A stretch of 64,000 nucleotides of DNA from Streptosporangium becharense (GTDB lineage Bacteria; Actinomycetota; Actinomycetes; Streptosporangiales; Streptosporangiaceae), in the NCBI RefSeq assembly GCF_014204985.1, contig NZ_JACHMP010000001.1, forward strand, positions 806,001 through 870,000. The letters run 5' to 3'. The translations under genes were made by a program, and so were the position numbers. This document shows positions 61,191 through 64,000 of the stretch, in pieces. Within the stretch, counting starts at the first letter, position 1. Every line of letters starts with the position of its first letter. The notes beneath the pieces are model-generated. The model had not been told where the DNA came from. It saw only the letters and a list, made by a program, of their open reading frames with translations, and ran no database searches.

Positions 61191-61297
61191 ACGTGCGTGA
61201 CGGCCCCACGCCGCGTGACGGCCCCACGTACGGCGGCTCAGCGCACATGAGGGCCCCGCGCGCGGCGGCCGGAGGTCTCCCGCGGGCCGCGGTCGCG

Positions 61298-61726
61298 TCA
61301 GAGGGTCTCGTCGAGGGAGGCGATCATCCGGCGCAGGACGCGTTGCAGGTCGAGGGCCTCCTCGACACTGAGGCCGGCCGCGATGAAGATCCGCTCCGGG
61401 ACGTCGCACGCCCGCTGCCGCATCTCCTCCCCCCGGGGCGTCAGGTGCACCAGCACCGACCGTTCGTCGGCGGCGCTGCGCTCGCGGCGCACCAGACCGG
61501 CCGCCTCCACCCTCTTCAGCAGCGGCGACAGGGTGCCGGAGTCGAGCCTGAGCTCCGCGCCGAGTTCTTTGACGGTCACCGGCCCGCGCTCCCACAGGAC
61601 CATCATCACCAGGTACTGCGGGTAGGTCAGGCCCAGCTCGTTCAGCACCCTGCGGTAGACAGCGTCCAGGGCCCGCGACGCGGCGTGCACGTCGAAGCAG
61701 ACCAGCCGGTCCAGCGTCATCTCCAT
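61298..61726 (-). CDS. ohrR: Organic hydroperoxide sensor OhrR (MarR family)
   Basis: 142 residues. The reactive cysteine is C10 (LVCFDVHAASRA), as in OhrR of Bacillus. TYPQYLVMMVLWE, VKELGAELRLDSGTLSPLLKRVE and RRERSAADERSVLVHLT give the MarR winged helix. Oxidation of the cysteine by organic peroxides releases DNA. Divergent from ohr with palindromes between. Confidence 0.95.
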   Translation of the reverse strand: MEMTLDRLVCFDVHAASRALDAVYRRVLNELGLTYPQYLVMMVLWERGPVTVKELGAELRLDSGTLSPLLKRVEAAGLVRRERSAADERSVLVHLTPRGEEMRQRACDVPERIFIAAGLSVEEALDLQRVLRRMIASLDETL

Positions 61727-61763
61727 GCTCCGCAGTATACGTTCTTGACTTCAGGCAACTTAG

Positions 61764-61790
61764 TTGTGCACAATCAAATTGTATTCAATT
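61764..61790. promoter_or_regulatory. OhrR operator
   Basis: ttgtgcacaa (61764-61773, perfect palindrome) and aattg-N4-caatt (61777-61790) lie back to back in a strongly AT-rich gap between ohrR and ohr, resembling the AT-rich Bacillus OhrR box. Confidence 0.8.
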
Positions 61791-61803
61791 GAAAGGAAGA
61801 TCA

Positions 61804-62214
61804 ATGAGCGCCATCTACACCGCCATCGCCACCGCCTCGGGACGCGACGGGCGAGCCGTCAGCTCCGACAAGCGGCTCGACGTGACGCTCGCCGCGCCGA
61901 CGGAGCTCGGCGGTTCCGGTGAGGGCACCAACCCCGAGCAGCTCTTCGCGGCCGGTTACGCCGCCTGCTTCGCCAGCGCGCTCCAGCTGGTCGCCCGGCG
62001 GGCCGAGACCGATGTCTCGGACGCCTCGGTGACCGCGGAGGTGGGCCTGATCTCCAAGGACGCGGCCTTCGGCCTGGAGGTGACGCTCCGCGTCGAACTG
62101 CCCGACCACCTGCACGGCGAGAGCGGCACCGCCCTGGTGGAGGCGGCCCACCAGGTCTGCCCCTACTCCAACGCCACCCGCGGGAACATCCCGGTCAACC
62201 TGGTCGTCGAGTAG
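61804..62214 (+). CDS. ohr: Organic hydroperoxide resistance protein Ohr
   Basis: 136 residues of the OsmC/Ohr family. The two catalytic cysteines are C55 (GYAACFASAL) and C119 (HQVCPYSNATR); NPEQLFAAGYA and GNIPVNLVV complete the Ohr signature. It reduces organic hydroperoxides with lipoyl thiols. ATG with aaaggaaga just upstream. Confidence 0.96.
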   Translation: MSAIYTAIATASGRDGRAVSSDKRLDVTLAAPTELGGSGEGTNPEQLFAAGYAACFASALQLVARRAETDVSDASVTAEVGLISKDAAFGLEVTLRVELPDHLHGESGTALVEAAHQVCPYSNATRGNIPVNLVVE

Positions 62215-62243
62215 CCCCCTCGGTCGGCGCCCGCGGGGGCGGC

Positions 62244-64000
62244 TCAGCCGACGTGGACCAGGGGGCGGCGGGCCGCGTCGGGCTCGGCCTGGCGCAGCAC
62301 CTCGCGGGTGAGCGGCGGGATGTCGCCGCCCCCCAGGACCAGGTAGCGCAGCAGCGCGCCGATCGGGTTGCCCTCGGCGGCCCAGTGGAAGTACACGTGC
62401 GGCATCCTGCCGGTCTCGTCGCGCAGGTAGAGCAGCAGCGCCGCGATCGCGTTGGCGATGGTGGAGCTCTCCATGCGCAGGATGCGGAAGCCGTGGCGTT
62501 CCTCGCCGACGACGCGCAGCTCCGAGGCGAACTCGGAGGCGTCCGGGACGGTGACCTCCAGGAACAGCGGGCCTTCGTTGCTGCGCAGCCGGTGCAGCTC
62601 CCACGCCTCGCGCGCCTTGTCGACGTACTCCTTGCAGTCACGCGCGTTCGGCTTGTTGGCGATGAGGTGGATCTCGCCGGTCTCGTTGAGGTAGCGGCGG
62701 GCCTGGTCGTCCAGGGAGACGCTGGTGACGCGCAGTTCGGTGGAGCGGGTGGCGCGGGAGATCAGCGAGGTGACGACGATGCCCAGGGCGAAGAAGGCGG
62801 CGATCACCAGACCGTCGGGCCGTTCGATGATGTTGGCCACGGTGGCGTAGGCGAAGACGACGGTGACCAGCCCGAACGGGACGGCGGCCCGGATGCGGCC
62901 GTCCTTCCAGGCCGACAGGGTGACGGCGACCGCGGCCGACAGGATCAGCGCCAGCACACCGGTCGCGTACGCCCCGCCCTGGGCCTCCACGTCCGCGTCG
63001 AAGACCAGCGTGATGAGGAAGGAGACCGCGGTGAAGATCAACACCATCGGCCGGGTGGCGCGCGACCAGTCCGGGGCCATGCCGTAGCGGGGCAGGTAGC
63101 GCGGCACGATGTTGAGCAGCCCGGCCAGCGCCGAGGCTCCCGCGAACCACAGGATCGCGATCGTGGACAGGTCGTAGGCGGTGCCGAACCAGTCGCCCAG
63201 GTAGGCGTGGGCCAGGTAGGCCAGGGCTCGCCCGTTGGCCTTGCCGCCCTCGGCGAACTCCTCGGCGGGGATCAGCACGGTGGTGGCGAAGCTGGAGCTG
63301 ATCAGGAAGACGCTCATGATGAGCGCCGCGGTGGTCAGCAGCTTCTTCGCCCCGCCGATCCGCCGGGGCAGGTCTCCCTTGACCAGCGGCATGACCGCCA
63401 CCCCGGTCTCGAACCCCGACAGACCCAGTGCGAGCTTGGGCATCACGTACAGGGAGACCGCGATCATCGCGACCGGGCTGGAGTACTCGGCCGTCAGCGC
63501 GGCCCGCCAGTCGCCGACCAGGCCGGGCGAGGCCAGGACGCGTTGCAGGGCGGTGGCCACCACGACCACGTTCAGCACCAGGTAGACCGCCACCAGCACG
63601 ACCGCGATGGAGATCGCCTCACTGAACCCGGCCAGGAACACCCCGCCCAGGGCCGCGATCAGCACCAGCGTCACCGGGACCTGCCAGTCGGCGAGGAACG
63701 CCGGCACGAACGGATTGTGCAGCAGGTGGGCGGTGGCGTCGGCGGCCGACAGGGTGATCGTCACGATGAACGCGGTGGCCACGAACCCGAGCAGGAACAG
63801 CACCAGCAGCTTGCCGCGCCAGCCGGGCAGCAGCCGCTCCAGCATCGACAGCGAGCCCAGCCCGTTGGGGCTCTGCTCGGCGACCGCCCGGTACGTCGGC
63901 AACGCCCCGAACAGGGTCAGCGCCACCAGCAGCAGCGTCGCGACGGGGCTGAGCGTCCCGGCGGCCAGCGCGGCGATGCCCGGCTGGTAGCCCAGGGTGG
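62244..64000 (-). CDS. APC-family amino acid permease, 5' end outside window
   Basis: The frame is open to the right edge; at least 585 residues are present and the N-terminus is missing. About ten membrane helices are visible, with [14 protein letters not shown] and [13 protein letters not shown] typical of large actinobacterial APC permeases. After the last helix (about 150 residues before the end of the membrane part) comes a cytosolic domain of some 170 residues with a YVDKAREAW and [12 protein letters not shown] pattern, possibly regulatory. Substrate unknown. Confidence 0.88.
   Translation of the reverse strand, partial: TLGYQPGIAALAAGTLSPVATLLLVALTLFGALPTYRAVAEQSPNGLGSLSMLERLLPGWRGKLLVLFLLGFVATAFIVTITLSAADATAHLLHNPFVPAFLADWQVPVTLVLIAALGGVFLAGFSEAISIAVVLVAVYLVLNVVVVATALQRVLASPGLVGDWRAALTAEYSSPVAMIAVSLYVMPKLALGLSGFETGVAVMPLVKGDLPRRIGGAKKLLTTAALIMSVFLISSSFATTVLIPAEEFAEGGKANGRALAYLAHAYLGDWFGTAYDLSTIAILWFAGASALAGLLNIVPRYLPRYGMAPDWSRATRPMVLIFTAVSFLITLVFDADVEAQGGAYATGVLALILSAAVAVTLSAWKDGRIRAAVPFGLVTVVFAYATVANIIERPDGLVIAAFFALGIVVTSLISRATRSTELRVTSVSLDDQARRYLNETGEIHLIANKPNARDCKEYVDKAREAWELHRLRSNEGPLFLEVTVPDASEFASELRVVGEERHGFRILRMESSTIANAIAALLLYLRDETGRMPHVYFHWAAEGNPIGALLRYLVLGGGDIPPLTREVLRQAEPDAARRPLVHVG

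Noticed and set aside
61191-61260. Repeated gtgacggccccacg units that could suggest a repeat array
   Set aside because: Only two exact and one partial copy with no unique spacers; not a CRISPR and more likely terminator-associated simple repeats.

Overview
This is a chromosomal window from a high-GC, Gram-positive, filamentous-type actinobacterium. Streptosporangiaceae (Streptosporangium/Nonomuraea-like) is my best guess. The reasons are the GC-rich third-codon usage, frequent GTG starts and leaderless promoters, the cslA-glxA-GH6 morphogenesis cluster, a GH10-CBM13 xylanase, a PucR regulator, a WS/DGAT enzyme and many regulator/transporter pairs. That placement is inference; there is no rRNA or marker gene here. 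I saw no tRNA, rRNA, CRISPR array, transposase or prophage.

Layout. 0-6 kb: end of a glycosyltransferase, a membrane Ser/Thr kinase, 6-phosphogluconate dehydrogenase, then a TetR repressor divergent from a HelD-type RNA-polymerase helicase with a perfect operator between them. 6-10 kb: a small putative biosynthetic locus, two coupled ATP-grasp-like ligases divergent from an alpha-oxoamine synthase. 10.4-15.2 kb: a four-gene operon holding a coiled-coil protein, a RecB/Cas4-like nuclease with a cysteine cluster, a large unknown protein and an Upf1/Dna2-like SF1 helicase. It looks like a Dna2 enzyme split over several genes. 15-29 kb: regulator/transporter and regulator/enzyme pairs (XRE-MFS, TetR-MFS, PucR with a serine-hydroxymethyltransferase-like protein lacking its PLP lysine, ArsR-old yellow enzyme), a PfpI protein with a probable C-terminal frameshift, an RsbW-like kinase and a WS/DGAT acyltransferase.

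29-37 kb, minus strand: the cslA-glxA-GH6 operon with 4-bp overlaps (beta-glucan synthesis and maturation at the hyphal tip in Streptomyces) and an S15 peptidase downstream. 37-44 kb: two paralogous predicted nucleotidyltransferases, an MBL-fold hydrolase, a thiamine-binding-type protein, an ICL/PEPM enzyme, a MOSC protein, and an endonuclease V / ankyrin / zinc-ribbon operon. Three neighbouring genes here carry a duplicated copy of their own 3' end just downstream. 44.5-48.5 kb: a compositionally distinct three-gene cassette (DUF3696-type AAA ATPase, TOPRIM protein, DUF262 protein) resembling PARIS/OLD-type anti-phage systems but with a different gene set. 48.5-52.2 kb: a cobalamin riboswitch with an orphan ferredoxin gene, then a decayed island of gene remnants (kinase-TPR, DNA methylase C-terminus, GH62 arabinofuranosidase, a secreted-protein 5' end).

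52-64 kb: GH10 xylanase with a CGAAA-type operator, DUF1540, DUF4288, a nucleoside deaminase, a DHA2 transporter, a saccharopine-dehydrogenase-like protein, a KhtTU-like K+/H+ antiporter pair, the OhrR/Ohr peroxide pair, and a truncated amino-acid permease at the right edge.

The best candidates for undescribed systems are the split Dna2-like operon (10.4-15.2 kb), the AAA-TOPRIM-DUF262 cassette (44.5-48.5 kb) and the double ATP-grasp/oxoamine synthase locus (6.2-10.3 kb).
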